Both the position numbers and the translations under genes were made by a program. Positions 53,625 to 62,902 of a DNA stretch of 64,000 nucleotides are shown in pieces. The notes beneath the pieces were generated by a model, which saw only the letters and a program-made list of their open reading frames with translations, was not told the origin of the DNA and ran no database searches. Position 1 is the stretch's first letter; each line of letters starts with the position of its first letter. Location: assembly GCA_035345875.1 (NCBI GenBank), contig DAORDH010000002.1:1-64000 (forward strand), written 5' to 3'. Origin of the DNA: UBA2033 sp035345875. GTDB lineage: Bacteria; Spirochaetota; Leptospiria; Leptospirales; Leptospiraceae.

Positions 53625-55574
53625 ATGAAAATATTCATTCATCTGCGAAATTGGAATTTTATCATTCTACTCATCACCATTGGACTCAGCTCTATTATTG
53701 CCGAAGAAGAAGAGAACATTCTCTTTTCCATAAAAGGCAAAAGCCCAATCTATTCCAAAGTTAAATACGATAAATATGGAAATCGAAAGAGTATTTCTTT
53801 TGTTCGTGTAGAGGAAAATAGTGAGCACCTTGTTGAGCTAGAAGGTCTTGCCATTGCAAAGCTTAAATACGATGAGAAAACAAAGACATTCAAGGTAAAA
53901 GAATATGATATAGATCGAAATTTACTTTTTACAAACAAAGTTAAAATTCTCAAAAATGGATTTGAACTCATAACTTTTTTAGGTAAGAAAAAAAATGGAA
54001 AGCCCATTTTTAAAAAAATTACGTATGACATAGATGCAAGGAAATTACAGGAAGAATACCTAGACGAAAATAAAAAACCAAATACAAATAAAAATAAAAT
54101 CGCAAAGATCAAATACAAATACAATCAGAGTGGAAAACTACTCACGACAGAAAATTTTGATACACAGGGAAAATACAAAGAAGATGCAAATGGTATTGCA
54201 AAATATGTTTATACATATGACGCTAGAGGAAATAAACTAACGTCTAGTTTCTTTGGGGAAAATGAAAAACCTAAAGAAGGAAAAGATGGTTATGCCTCAG
54301 AATCTTTTACCTATGATTATACCACATCCGAAAGAGGAAGACTTGTATTGCACGAAACTTTCGATGGAAAGGGTCAACCCAAAGAAAACACAAAAGGCAT
54401 CGCCAAAACTCTCCATCTCTATGACAAAAAAGGAAATAAAATCGCAACAGAATTTAGAGATGCTTTAGGAAAGTTAAAAGAAGATGGAAAAGGTTTTGCC
54501 AAGTATATCTTCGAATATGCAGAGAATGGAAACCTAGTTTTAGAAGAGCAATATGGAAGTGACGGCAAATTAAAATTAGACCCTGCCGATGGGATCGCTC
54601 GTATTACTTCCGAATCAAGCATGATTGGAGACACAAATACAAAGACTACACGTTTTTTTGATACTGAAGGTAAATTAAAAGTGAATGAAGTATTGGAGGC
54701 GGCTATCGTCAAAGTATCTACTAAACTTTTCAAAGAGGGAAAAGAAATTAGAACAGAATACTTCGATACTGAAGGCAAAGCAAAGCTATGTGGAGAAGGC
54801 TATGCAGTTCTAATACAAAAATATGATCTCTTCGGAAACCAAATTCTAGAAGAATATTACGATATAAATAATAAGCCTGTTTTATCTAGGGATGGTTACG
54901 CAAGGTACACTGCCTCCTTTAAAGAAAAAGAAATGATCTCAGAGGAATATTGGAATTTAGAGGGAAAGCTAACTGAAGGCGATGATGGCTTTGCAAAGCA
55001 AGTTAGAACTTTTCTTCCGAATGGTAAATTGCTTTCGATCGAAAACTTTGATTCTAACAATGAATATATAGAGAGTAATCTAGGTTATGCGAAGATGATT
55101 TATAGCTACAATGCAGATGGGTATAAGAGTGAGGAAATTTTTTTAAATAATAAACTACAACCTGCTAATAATTCTGAAGGAATAGGAAAAATCACATATC
55201 AATACAATAAATCATGTCTGTCCAAAACAAAAAAAGAAGAAGATTGCCTTACTTTAGTGCAACACTTTGATTCGAAAGGCAAACCGATCGCGAATAAGAA
55301 GCAAATCTTTAAAATCATTACAAATTTTGATGAACAAGGTAGAATTAAATCCATTCAAAGCTTTGGATCGGATGATAGCATTGCAAACAGACATATCTAT
55401 TCTTATGAACTAGGAAGTAAAAGAGAAATCGCGTGGGAGATATATAAAAAATCAATGGTTTCTAGAGCAATCTACAATTATTATATTCTCATTCCAGAGC
55501 TGGGGTCTAAGCCAGTTGTAAAAATAATACTAAACAAACTGTGTCGACCTGTTGGAATAAAACTTATGAAATAG
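53625..55574 (+). CDS. Large exported protein with YD/RHS-like imperfect repeats
   Basis: A 649-residue protein with signal peptide NFIILLITIGLSSIIAEE. Most of it is tandem repeats of about 38-43 residues built around 'YxxxGNxxxxExFxxxGKxxxxxxGxAKxxxxY': KYKYNQSGKLLTTENFDTQG, YDARGNKLTSSFFGENEKPK, YDKKGNKIATEFRDALGKLK, YAENGNLVLEEQYGSDGKLK, YDLFGNQILEEYYDINNKPV, YNADGYKSEEIF. This is a YD/RHS-like fibre pattern. The last part (HIYSYELGSKREIAWEIYKK) is different. Likely an envelope or surface protein. It stands alone with its own promoter region. Confidence 0.75.
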   Translation: MKIFIHLRNWNFIILLITIGLSSIIAEEEENILFSIKGKSPIYSKVKYDKYGNRKSISFVRVEENSEHLVELEGLAIAKLKYDEKTKTFKVKEYDIDRNLLFTNKVKILKNGFELITFLGKKKNGKPIFKKITYDIDARKLQEEYLDENKKPNTNKNKIAKIKYKYNQSGKLLTTENFDTQGKYKEDANGIAKYVYTYDARGNKLTSSFFGENEKPKEGKDGYASESFTYDYTTSERGRLVLHETFDGKGQPKENTKGIAKTLHLYDKKGNKIATEFRDALGKLKEDGKGFAKYIFEYAENGNLVLEEQYGSDGKLKLDPADGIARITSESSMIGDTNTKTTRFFDTEGKLKVNEVLEAAIVKVSTKLFKEGKEIRTEYFDTEGKAKLCGEGYAVLIQKYDLFGNQILEEYYDINNKPVLSRDGYARYTASFKEKEMISEEYWNLEGKLTEGDDGFAKQVRTFLPNGKLLSIENFDSNNEYIESNLGYAKMIYSYNADGYKSEEIFLNNKLQPANNSEGIGKITYQYNKSCLSKTKKEEDCLTLVQHFDSKGKPIANKKQIFKIITNFDEQGRIKSIQSFGSDDSIANRHIYSYELGSKREIAWEIYKKSMVSRAIYNYYILIPELGSKPVVKIILNKLCRPVGIKLMK

Positions 55575-55679
55575 GAACAAAAAAGACTTGCAATTATTTT
55601 AAATAGCAATAAATTACACGAATTCTAGAATTTACATTCTAGATTAAGTCACGTTAGGATTTTAGGTAATAAAATACAA

Positions 55680-56438
55680 ATGCAAACAATTGTTATTATT
55701 GACGCAAACGAAGAAGAAGCAAAAGACATAGATTCCTTCTTAATCAGTTATAAATATAAGACTGTAAGAATTCATGAAGTCAAAAAAGGAGTAGAACTAA
55801 CAAAATCTGTTTTACCCGATTTGATTGTGATTGCGATCGAATCCAATGATAGAGAGACAATGGCTGCTCTACAGGCAATTCGAAAAGATCCTATCACCAA
55901 AGACATTCCAATCATTCCAACAATCCGATCCAATGATAGAAGTTTACTAGAAAGTATACGAAAGAATGGAGTTCACGATTATTTTGTAAAGCCAGTCAAC
56001 AAAGTCAAATTCATAGAAAAAATCAAAAGCCTCTTAATTCTTGCTAGGGAACAAAAGAAAGATAATATCATTTTTAGAAAACATCATATAGTAATTGAAA
56101 ATCCAACTGATACAATTACTCTTATTTCATTTAAATCAGGAATGAAATATGTTCTGCCAGAAATTAGAAATATTTTCAATCCAGATTTTTTGAAGAGCTT
56201 AATTCCAAAGAGTGTTAGTTTAGATATTCGAGACTTGCCAGATCTGATAAAGGACGAACTACAGATCATCGAAAAAATTATAGCCCTGTTTGGAAACAAA
56301 AAGATTTCTATAATAGCAGGAAAACATATGGGCTTTATCATTGCGTCAAGCGATTTAGAAGATAAAACAAATCTATTTTTATCGTTAGATGACTATGTTG
56401 CCTTCTTAAAAAAACAAGCTACTACTACTCCAAAATAA
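55680..56438 (+). CDS. Pseudo-receiver protein with a STAS-like C-terminal domain
   Basis: A 252-residue protein. Residues 1-120 form a CheY-like receiver: VIIDANEEEAKDIDSFL (acidic pair), then LPDLIVIAIESNDRETM where the phospho-acceptor Asp is replaced by Ile/Ala, and the conserved Lys in YFVKPVNKVKF. The C-terminal half (about 140-250) has the strand-helix order of a STAS domain (KYVLPEIRNIF, SVSLDIRDLPDLIKDELQII). It may bind partners without phosphorylation. It lies between the YD-repeat gene and the convergent ankyrin genes. Confidence 0.72.
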   Translation: MQTIVIIDANEEEAKDIDSFLISYKYKTVRIHEVKKGVELTKSVLPDLIVIAIESNDRETMAALQAIRKDPITKDIPIIPTIRSNDRSLLESIRKNGVHDYFVKPVNKVKFIEKIKSLLILAREQKKDNIIFRKHHIVIENPTDTITLISFKSGMKYVLPEIRNIFNPDFLKSLIPKSVSLDIRDLPDLIKDELQIIEKIIALFGNKKISIIAGKHMGFIIASSDLEDKTNLFLSLDDYVAFLKKQATTTPK

Positions 56439-56451
56439 GGAACATTATAGC

Positions 56452-56485
56452 GTGCGTGGTCGAAAAACGCTTTTCGGCTACGCAC
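56452..56485. terminator. Strong hairpin between convergent genes
   Basis: GTGCGTGGTCGAAAA (56452-56466) pairs with TTTTCGGCTACGCAC (56471-56485), 13 of 15 matches, loop of 4. It lies 14 bases after the stop of the pseudo-receiver gene and 26 bases past the ankyrin stop on the other strand, so it can serve both. It is a likely bidirectional terminator. Confidence 0.65.
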
Positions 56486-56510
56486 AAATCACAAATTGGA
56501 TTTGCTAATT

Positions 56511-57356
56511 TTACTTATCACTCAGTCGTTTTAAGTATTCCGCAATTTCGATTTGTCCAAAGCGCTCTGCCCAAGTAGCCGCAGTAAAATGATCCTTGTC
56601 CTCTATGTCAACATCGGCATCGTAATCAAGTAAAACAGATACAGCTTCTTTATTTCCACGCCTTGCTGCATACATTAGAGCAGTCTTACCAGAATAATCC
56701 TTTGTATCTACTAACGCACCAGACTTTAAAAGTAAAATTAAAATTTCCTTTTTTCCTACACGAGATGCAAGCATAACAGGAGTTTGCCCCGCTTCATTCG
56801 AAGTATTCACATTCGGTTTGAAAAAAAATACATATTTTACTCGCTGCAAGTCCCCAACAGAAGAAGCAGCCAGTAACTCTTTATCTGCTTCTGCACCTAG
56901 AAAATACGGTTCCTCTTTTGCGCCTGCATTTCTTAAAACCTTTGCTAATTCAAAATGTCCATTTAAAAGAGCAAGCAAGAAAGGACTCTTCCCCTCTTTT
57001 GTTTTAATATTTAAATTTGCACAGGCTTGAATCAGTATCTCAACTATTTCATAGTGTCGCCCAACGCCTAACGAAGAAGCTTTCGCAATGGCAGTATACC
57101 CAGCATTATCCTGTAGATTGATATTAGCACCACTCTCCAAAAGATAGGAAACTATTTCAGGAGATCCATACCAAGCCGCTAAGATGAGAGCTGTTTCTCC
57201 ATCTGAATTTCTAAAATCTAAATCTGCTCTAAGTTCTATTGATCTTTTAACAAGTGCAAAATTTCCTTCTTGCGCTCCTTGTAACAAATCTTCATTTACT
57301 CCTGCTTGAATAGATCCTATAAAGATAAAAAATAAAAACCACAACTTCCACTTCAT
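56511..57356 (-). CDS. Exported ankyrin-repeat protein
   Basis: A 281-residue protein with a signal peptide (KWKLWFLFFIFIGSIQAG) and six to seven ankyrin repeats: RNSDGETALILAAWYGSPEI, LQDNAGYTAIAKASSLGVGR, TKEGKSPFLLALLNGHFELA, TSNEAGQTPVMLASRVGKKE, TKDYSGKTALMYAARRGNKE, IEDKDHFTAATWAERFGQIE. It is a binding scaffold in the periplasm. It overlaps the next ankyrin gene by 4 bases (ATGA) and is likely its duplicate. Confidence 0.85.
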   Translation of the reverse strand: MKWKLWFLFFIFIGSIQAGVNEDLLQGAQEGNFALVKRSIELRADLDFRNSDGETALILAAWYGSPEIVSYLLESGANINLQDNAGYTAIAKASSLGVGRHYEIVEILIQACANLNIKTKEGKSPFLLALLNGHFELAKVLRNAGAKEEPYFLGAEADKELLAASSVGDLQRVKYVFFFKPNVNTSNEAGQTPVMLASRVGKKEILILLLKSGALVDTKDYSGKTALMYAARRGNKEAVSVLLDYDADVDIEDKDHFTAATWAERFGQIEIAEYLKRLSDK

Positions 57357-58105
57357 TCTTTTGCTCCCGCTTTTTGTAACTCAGCTACCACATTTCTATG
57401 TCCATTCTCTTCTGCATGCAAAATTGGAGTCATCCCAAAATTAGATGCGTTATTGACATTCGCTCCCGCTTCTATCAAAGTCTTCACCGCTTTCAATTTA
57501 CCAGCTCCTGCGGCAAGGCTTAGTGCAGTATCTCCATTTTGATTCTTGGCATTTAAATCTGCTTTGTATTTTATTAAAAGTTTAATCGATTCCACTTGAT
57601 CTTCTAAGGAGGCTGTCATAAGTGCGGTAGTTCCATCCACTCCCGGAATTTTTACATCATTCGGATTCATCTTAGCATCCATGAGTAAGCGCATAATCTC
57701 TGTATGCCCCTTACTAGCGGCTTTCATTAAACAGGAATCACCTTTTTTATCACGAATATTTGGATTCGCGCCAGCTTCTAGAAGGTATTTTACAATTTCT
57801 GTGTGCCCATTGGCTGAGGCTCTGTAAATTGCAGTATCCCCCAAATTCGTTCTAAGATTTAGTTTAGCTTTCTTGGAAACAAGATATTTTACAACATCAA
57901 CCCTACCAGTGCTCGAAGCAGCAATGAGTGCAGTCCAATTCCTCTCTTCTCTTGCATTCGTCTGGTCTCCATGTTTTTGGCTAATCGCCTCCAACTCCGA
58001 CAAATTACCCTCTGCTGCTTCATTTACATACATATCCCCAACAGAACTGCAATTCAAAACAAAGAAGAAAAAAGTAAAAATAATTAGGTTTAACATCAAT
58101 TTCAT
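57353..58105 (-). CDS. Ankyrin-repeat lipoprotein
   Basis: A 250-residue lipoprotein. ATG 58105 (MKLMLNLIIFTFFFFVLNCS) with AGGAC before it is the best start; the frame reads on to a TTG at 58117. Lipid Cys19. It carries six ankyrin repeats (EERNWTALIAASSTGRVDVV, NLGDTAIYRASANGHTEIVK, KKGDSCLMKAASKGHTEIMR, VDGTTALMTASLEDQVESIK, NQNGDTALSLAAGAGKLKAV, NFGMTPILHAEENGHRNVVA). Pairing with the soluble partner at 56511 suggests an anchored and a free form. Confidence 0.85.
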   Translation of the reverse strand: MKLMLNLIIFTFFFFVLNCSSVGDMYVNEAAEGNLSELEAISQKHGDQTNAREERNWTALIAASSTGRVDVVKYLVSKKAKLNLRTNLGDTAIYRASANGHTEIVKYLLEAGANPNIRDKKGDSCLMKAASKGHTEIMRLLMDAKMNPNDVKIPGVDGTTALMTASLEDQVESIKLLIKYKADLNAKNQNGDTALSLAAGAGKLKAVKTLIEAGANVNNASNFGMTPILHAEENGHRNVVAELQKAGAKE

Positions 58106-58251
58106 TGTCCTATCCAAGCCTTTCCACGATTTTATATGCCAATAAATCTTTAAATCATTTATCTAATTTTGAGAGCATCTTTTTTGTCAAAATAGATTGA
58201 ATAGAAAGTCTTGCCAATATCTATTGTAATTCATACAACAAGGAGGCATTT

Positions 58252-59835
58252 TTGAAATCAATTATATCAGTCTTTCTAGGAATTCTTTTACTATTCACAC
58301 AAACTGTAAGTGCAGAAAATATCTTTGAGGACGTAGCCAATCGTCTAAAAAAATCCATTAAGAAAGTTGAATTTGAGAATGGTCTTCGCCTTATCATGAT
58401 GCAAAACAATACCTCGCCTACTCTAGCACTCTATGCAAAGTTCAAAGTTGGTTCGGTGGATGAGACAAAGGAAATTGCAGGAACAGCTCATCTTCTAGAG
58501 CACATGCTTTTTAAAGGCACAGAAAATGTAGGCACTACGAATTATGCAGAAGAGAAAAAATATCATATTCTATTAAAAGCGACAGGCAGTGAACTAGATA
58601 AGTTAAGACTTGAAAAAAAGAATTTTGAAGATCAAGAAAAATCGATTCCCAAAGAACTTCTAGAAAGGATTAAAAGATTAGAGAGAAGACTCAAAGATGT
58701 GGAAGAGATTCAAAAGAAATTTATTATTAAATCAGAAGATACTTACATATACGAACAACATGGACAAGTAGGATTTAACGCATATACATCGCATGACGTT
58801 ACAAATTATCAAATTCGACTTCCAGCGAATCGTCTAGAGATCTGGGCAAAAATGGAATCGGATCGTCTTAAAAATCCAATTCTTCGAGAATATTATACAG
58901 AACGAGATGTAATCATGGAAGAAAGAAGAATGCGGGTAGAAAATAGAGGAATCGGATTATTAAGAGAACGATTCTTAGAGCTTGCTTTCGGAGAGCATGC
59001 TTATGGTCAGCCTGTAATTGGGTATGAATCAAATATTCCTTTTTTAGATATTTACGAAACAGAAAACTTTTTTAAGAAATATTACACTCCAGACAATATG
59101 GTAATTGCTATTGTTGGAGATTTAGACTTTGATAAAACAGAAGCTATGATAAAAAAATATTTCTCTGATCTAAAACCATCATCAGAAAAGAAGTTAGGCA
59201 CTAGAGTCAGAGAAAAAATGAATACAGGGGAAAAGAGAATTTCCTTTGCTTATCCAGGTGGTTCCATCCTCGTAATGGGTTGGCATAAACCTGCCTATCC
59301 AAATAGAGACAGCAGTGTATTAGATTTAGTTGATGCTATTCTCACACAGGGGACAAGCAGTAGATTGTATAGAAGACTTGCACTCAAAGAGAGATTAGTT
59401 ACAAGCGTAGATGCCTATGCGTCAGACCCAGGAGATAGATATTCAAATTTGTTTAGCATCTATACACAACTCAATTCAGATGCCGACCCTAACAAAGTAG
59501 AATCTATCATATGGGAAGAAATTGAAAAACTCAAAAAAGAACCAGTTTCAAAAGAAGAATTACAGAGAATCAAGAATAAAATGACTGCTGATTTTCTAAG
59601 AGATATAGACAATAATGGAAGTCTAGCAGATAATCTAAGCTACTATGAACTCCTCACAGGAACTTGGGAAGATTTATTTTTATCCTATGATAAGCTTAAC
59701 AATATCACAGAAGAAGACATTCAAAAAGTTGTAAGTAAATACTTTGTAAAAGAAAATCTAACAGTAGGGCATTTAGATTCAAGAAATTATATGGCTCCAG
59801 CAAAATCAACACAAACAGGAAAAAACACAAAATGA
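58252..59835 (+). CDS. M16-family zinc peptidase (active member)
   Basis: A 527-residue exported protease. The start is TTG at 58252 with AGGAGG 5 bases before it; signal KSIISVFLGILLLFTQTVSA. The inverted zinc motif HLLEH (80-84) and the downstream ligand Glu in ERDVIMEERRMRVENR are present. Between them is a coiled-coil insertion of about 65 residues (LDKLRLEKKNFEDQEKSIPK, RIKRLERRLKDVEEIQKKF). The C-terminal substrate-binding half has LVDAILTQGTSSRLYRRLAL. It overlaps the next gene by 4 bases (ATGA). The pair resembles the two-subunit processing peptidases. Confidence 0.9.
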   Translation: MKSIISVFLGILLLFTQTVSAENIFEDVANRLKKSIKKVEFENGLRLIMMQNNTSPTLALYAKFKVGSVDETKEIAGTAHLLEHMLFKGTENVGTTNYAEEKKYHILLKATGSELDKLRLEKKNFEDQEKSIPKELLERIKRLERRLKDVEEIQKKFIIKSEDTYIYEQHGQVGFNAYTSHDVTNYQIRLPANRLEIWAKMESDRLKNPILREYYTERDVIMEERRMRVENRGIGLLRERFLELAFGEHAYGQPVIGYESNIPFLDIYETENFFKKYYTPDNMVIAIVGDLDFDKTEAMIKKYFSDLKPSSEKKLGTRVREKMNTGEKRISFAYPGGSILVMGWHKPAYPNRDSSVLDLVDAILTQGTSSRLYRRLALKERLVTSVDAYASDPGDRYSNLFSIYTQLNSDADPNKVESIIWEEIEKLKKEPVSKEELQRIKNKMTADFLRDIDNNGSLADNLSYYELLTGTWEDLFLSYDKLNNITEEDIQKVVSKYFVKENLTVGHLDSRNYMAPAKSTQTGKNTK

Positions 59836-61274
59836 AACTAATTCTAAATTTTATAAATTTTAAACTAAAATTTCTTTTTCTACTCTTTCTTGGAATATCG
59901 CTATTAGCCGCACCAGGGGATTTTGTGAAGGATATAAAAATTGACGAATTAGATTTTCATATTCCAAAAGTTAGTAAGGAAGATCTAAATCCAAATTTAA
60001 AATTTTACTCCATCTACTCAGACAAATTTCCTATTACCTATCTAGAAATCGCTTTTTATGCTGGAGAAGCAGATACAGAAGGGAATGGAATAGAAATTCC
60101 AGCTCTTCTCTCAGAAGTTCTACGCTTTGGTGGATCTAAAAAATATCCTGAAGAAACAATGCTATCAAAACTAGAATCGTTAGGTGCCGGATTATCTGTC
60201 TCAAGCGATTATGACAAAATTACAATCAATGTATCGTATCTTTCAAGGGATGAAAATACGATCTTAGATATTCTGCAAGATCTGATTCAAAATCCTGTAT
60301 TCAGTGAACAAGCTCTTACAAACGGGAAAAAGAAAATGATAGAAATGATTGCAAGAAGAAATGAAAGAACAGATTCTTTAGGATTTAGAAAAGCTAAAGA
60401 ATTATTTTACCGTGGTCTTCTAGCTGGAAAAGTGTCTCAAGCAACCTCGATCGAAAATATAAAAATGGAAGACCTAAAAAGCTTTTGGCAATTAGCACAA
60501 TCAAGAAAAAAACGAATTTCGGTCACAGGTCTTTTTGACTCTAACAAAATAAAATTATCATTCAACGAAATCCTCCCAGCGGCTAATTCGAATAAACCAA
60601 TCAATCGCGAAAATGTATCACAAGAAATACTTTCAAAATCTCTAAAAGAATATAAATATAAAAATCTAATTATCACCAAAGATGTAAATCAATCCATGGT
60701 ATTAATGATTGGCTCACTTCCTCGACATAACGATAAAGATTTTTATGCGTTGCAAATTTTAGATTATATCATTGGAGGCGGTGGCTTTAATAGTTATATG
60801 ATGCAACAAATACGGGTAGATAAAGGTCTTGCTTATTCATCATCTAGTTATCCAATTTTTAAAAAGCAGCATGGAATCTTATACGCATATACACTAACTA
60901 AGAATCAAAGCTTATTGCAAGTCCATGATCTAATGAAGACAATCCTCTCAGAAGAGACATTTGCAAAGATTAAAGAGAAGGAAATTGAAGATGCAAAAAG
61001 ATCTATAAACAATCAATTTGTATTTTTATTTGTAAATAACAACCGCATTGTTTCAAACCAAGTATCTTTTGATGAAGATGAAATGCCTGAGAATTATTTA
61101 GAGAATTATCAAAAAAACATAAACAGTGTTACTCTAGCTGATATCTTACGTGTTGGGAAAAAATATTTTACATTTGATCAACTAAAAACAGTCATTGTAA
61201 CCAATAAAGATTCTGCAGATAAATTACCACTTGAAAATGTAAAAGTAATTTTACCAGAAGATAGTGTAGAGTAA
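59832..61274 (+). CDS. M16-family protein lacking the zinc motif (partner subunit)
   Basis: A 480-residue exported protein (signal LKFLFLLFLGISLLAAPG). It has the M16 fold, with ALLSEVLRFGGSKKYPEETM in the place of HxxEH, so the zinc ligands are gone. The substrate-binding Arg/Tyr block GGGGFNSYMMQQIRVDKGLA and YSSSSYP is kept. It should form a heterodimer with the preceding active protein, as in alpha/beta processing peptidases. Translation is coupled through ATGA. Confidence 0.87.
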   Translation: MKLILNFINFKLKFLFLLFLGISLLAAPGDFVKDIKIDELDFHIPKVSKEDLNPNLKFYSIYSDKFPITYLEIAFYAGEADTEGNGIEIPALLSEVLRFGGSKKYPEETMLSKLESLGAGLSVSSDYDKITINVSYLSRDENTILDILQDLIQNPVFSEQALTNGKKKMIEMIARRNERTDSLGFRKAKELFYRGLLAGKVSQATSIENIKMEDLKSFWQLAQSRKKRISVTGLFDSNKIKLSFNEILPAANSNKPINRENVSQEILSKSLKEYKYKNLIITKDVNQSMVLMIGSLPRHNDKDFYALQILDYIIGGGGFNSYMMQQIRVDKGLAYSSSSYPIFKKQHGILYAYTLTKNQSLLQVHDLMKTILSEETFAKIKEKEIEDAKRSINNQFVFLFVNNNRIVSNQVSFDEDEMPENYLENYQKNINSVTLADILRVGKKYFTFDQLKTVIVTNKDSADKLPLENVKVILPEDSVE

Positions 61275-61278
61275 TCCT

Positions 61279-62106
61279 TTGTATCTTAAATTCGCACATG
61301 CAAATATAGATTTTGAGGGCATTTCCGAAGGGGGAATTCGAACTAGTATTTCTATTCCAAGGTATAGCCTTCTATTTGATATCGGTGGAATTCCTCATGA
61401 AAAAATTCATATGGAAAATGTTTTAGTCACTCATGGACACTTGGATCATGCAGCGGGAATTCCTTATTATATCTCACAACGTTCCCTCCAAAAACTAAAA
61501 GCTCCAAATATTTATGTAAATGAAGCAATGTATGAGAACACAAAAAAAATAATAGAACTCTATTCAGAAATTGAAGGCTTCTCTTACAATTACAATTTAA
61601 TTTCAACTCCAACGAATAAAGAATTTTCACTTACAGCGAATACTTTTTTTAAGGCATATCAAACAACGCATAGAATACCATCTCAAGGTTATACAATCTT
61701 TGAAAAAGTTAAAAAAATTAAATCTGAATATGCAAGTCTTTCGAGTGCTGAAATTGTGCAATTGAAATCGAAAGGAGAAAATCTAACAGAAGAAAAATCA
61801 CTCCCTCTTGTTAGCTTCTCTGGAGACACGCAGATTGAATATGTTTTAGAACATAAAGACGTCAGAGAATCTAAGATCCTATTTTTAGAATGCACTTATG
61901 TAGATGATGATAGAAATGTAGAAAGAGCTAGAGCTTGGGGGCATACTCATCTAGATGAGATAATGGCGCATGCAAAAGAATTTAAAAATGAAAAGATAGT
62001 TCTGATTCACTTTTCAAAACGTTATAAACATAGTTATATCAAGGATATGATACGAAAAAAAACACCTGAAAGCTTAAAGGGTCGTATTCACTGTTTTCTT
62101 CCATGA
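61279..62106 (+). CDS. Metallo-beta-lactamase-fold hydrolase (RNase Z-like)
   Basis: A 275-residue MBL protein. THGHLDHAAGIPYYI carries the HxHxDH motif, and LVSFSGDTQIEYVL (Asp), LFLECTYVDDD and AWGHTHLDEIMAHA and IHFSKRY give the other ligands. Lacks the flexible arm of RNase Z, so it is a related hydrolase; tRNA 3' processing is possible, not proven. The start is TTG at 61279, four bases after the M16 partner's stop, with no strong ribosome site. Overlaps the O-methyltransferase gene by 4 bases (ATGA). Confidence 0.82.
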   Translation: MYLKFAHANIDFEGISEGGIRTSISIPRYSLLFDIGGIPHEKIHMENVLVTHGHLDHAAGIPYYISQRSLQKLKAPNIYVNEAMYENTKKIIELYSEIEGFSYNYNLISTPTNKEFSLTANTFFKAYQTTHRIPSQGYTIFEKVKKIKSEYASLSSAEIVQLKSKGENLTEEKSLPLVSFSGDTQIEYVLEHKDVRESKILFLECTYVDDDRNVERARAWGHTHLDEIMAHAKEFKNEKIVLIHFSKRYKHSYIKDMIRKKTPESLKGRIHCFLP

Positions 62107-62750
62107 AAAAATTTGAAAGTATTTATATTGATGGTTTCGAATCCTTTATCAATGATCGACTCATTGATAGACCATTTCCAATTATGAAGGAGATGGAAGT
62201 ATTTGCTGAAAAAAATCGAATTCCAATTTTGTCTCCAGCTGCAGGATCGATTGTAAAATTTCTATGTGAAACCTATAAGACATCTAAAATCTTGGAACTC
62301 GGAACAGGCCTAGGTTATTCCACCGCATGGATGCTGAGTTCAGGCAATACATTGGAAATTGATACAATTGATCGAAACGCAAAAGAACTCCAGAGTGCAC
62401 ATATGTTTCTAGATCAAATAAAAACACACACTCAAAAGATAAATTTTATCCATACACATTGTATTGAATATTTAAAAAAAATAGAACAACTTTCTTATGA
62501 TTTTATATTTATTGATTGCGATAAGATTTGTTATCCCGAAATATTTGCAATATTAATAGAAAAGTCAGATCAAACAACAAAGCTTCTTTTTGATAATGTC
62601 CTCTGGCATGGAAGATTAGATGGTTCTATTTACACAAAACCCTCTGATAGAGCTATGCAAGAATTTTGGCATCTAATAGAAAAAAGACCTTGCAGCAAAA
62701 CCCTTTTTCCAGCAGGAGATGGGCTATTGTTGGTATCAGACTTCAGATAA
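62103..62750 (+). CDS. Class I SAM-dependent O-methyltransferase (CCoAOMT-like)
   Basis: A 215-residue enzyme of the O-methyltransferase family 3 (caffeoyl-CoA/TrmR type). Motif I is ILELGTGLGYSTAWMLSS, then IDTIDRNAKELQSAHMFLDQ, YDFIFIDCDKICYPEIF and LLFDNVLWHGRLDGS. In bacteria close homologues include TrmR, which methylates tRNA. Small-molecule O-methylation is also possible. Start ATG 62103 inside the end of the previous gene. Confidence 0.87.
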   Translation: MKKFESIYIDGFESFINDRLIDRPFPIMKEMEVFAEKNRIPILSPAAGSIVKFLCETYKTSKILELGTGLGYSTAWMLSSGNTLEIDTIDRNAKELQSAHMFLDQIKTHTQKINFIHTHCIEYLKKIEQLSYDFIFIDCDKICYPEIFAILIEKSDQTTKLLFDNVLWHGRLDGSIYTKPSDRAMQEFWHLIEKRPCSKTLFPAGDGLLLVSDFR

Positions 62751-62801
62751 ACAAGCATATGAACTTTTTTTTTTAATAAAATGGAAAAAAGTAAAAAAAA
62801 A

Positions 62802-62836
62802 TTGACATATATTTTTTCGTTCGATAGTCTTAGAAT
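62802..62836 (+). promoter_or_regulatory. Candidate promoter of the repeat lipoprotein
   Basis: TTGACA at 62802-62807 is a perfect -35. The best -10 candidates are TAGTCT (62825, 17-base spacing) or TAGAAT (62831, 23-base spacing); neither is ideal. It lies about 70-100 bases before ATG 62903. Confidence 0.4.
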
Positions 62837-62902
62837 TCTGTAGGGAAAATTATTCTCTACAGATAAGCAAAAACTTTAAACGAAAAATTAGGAGAATCTA
62901 AA

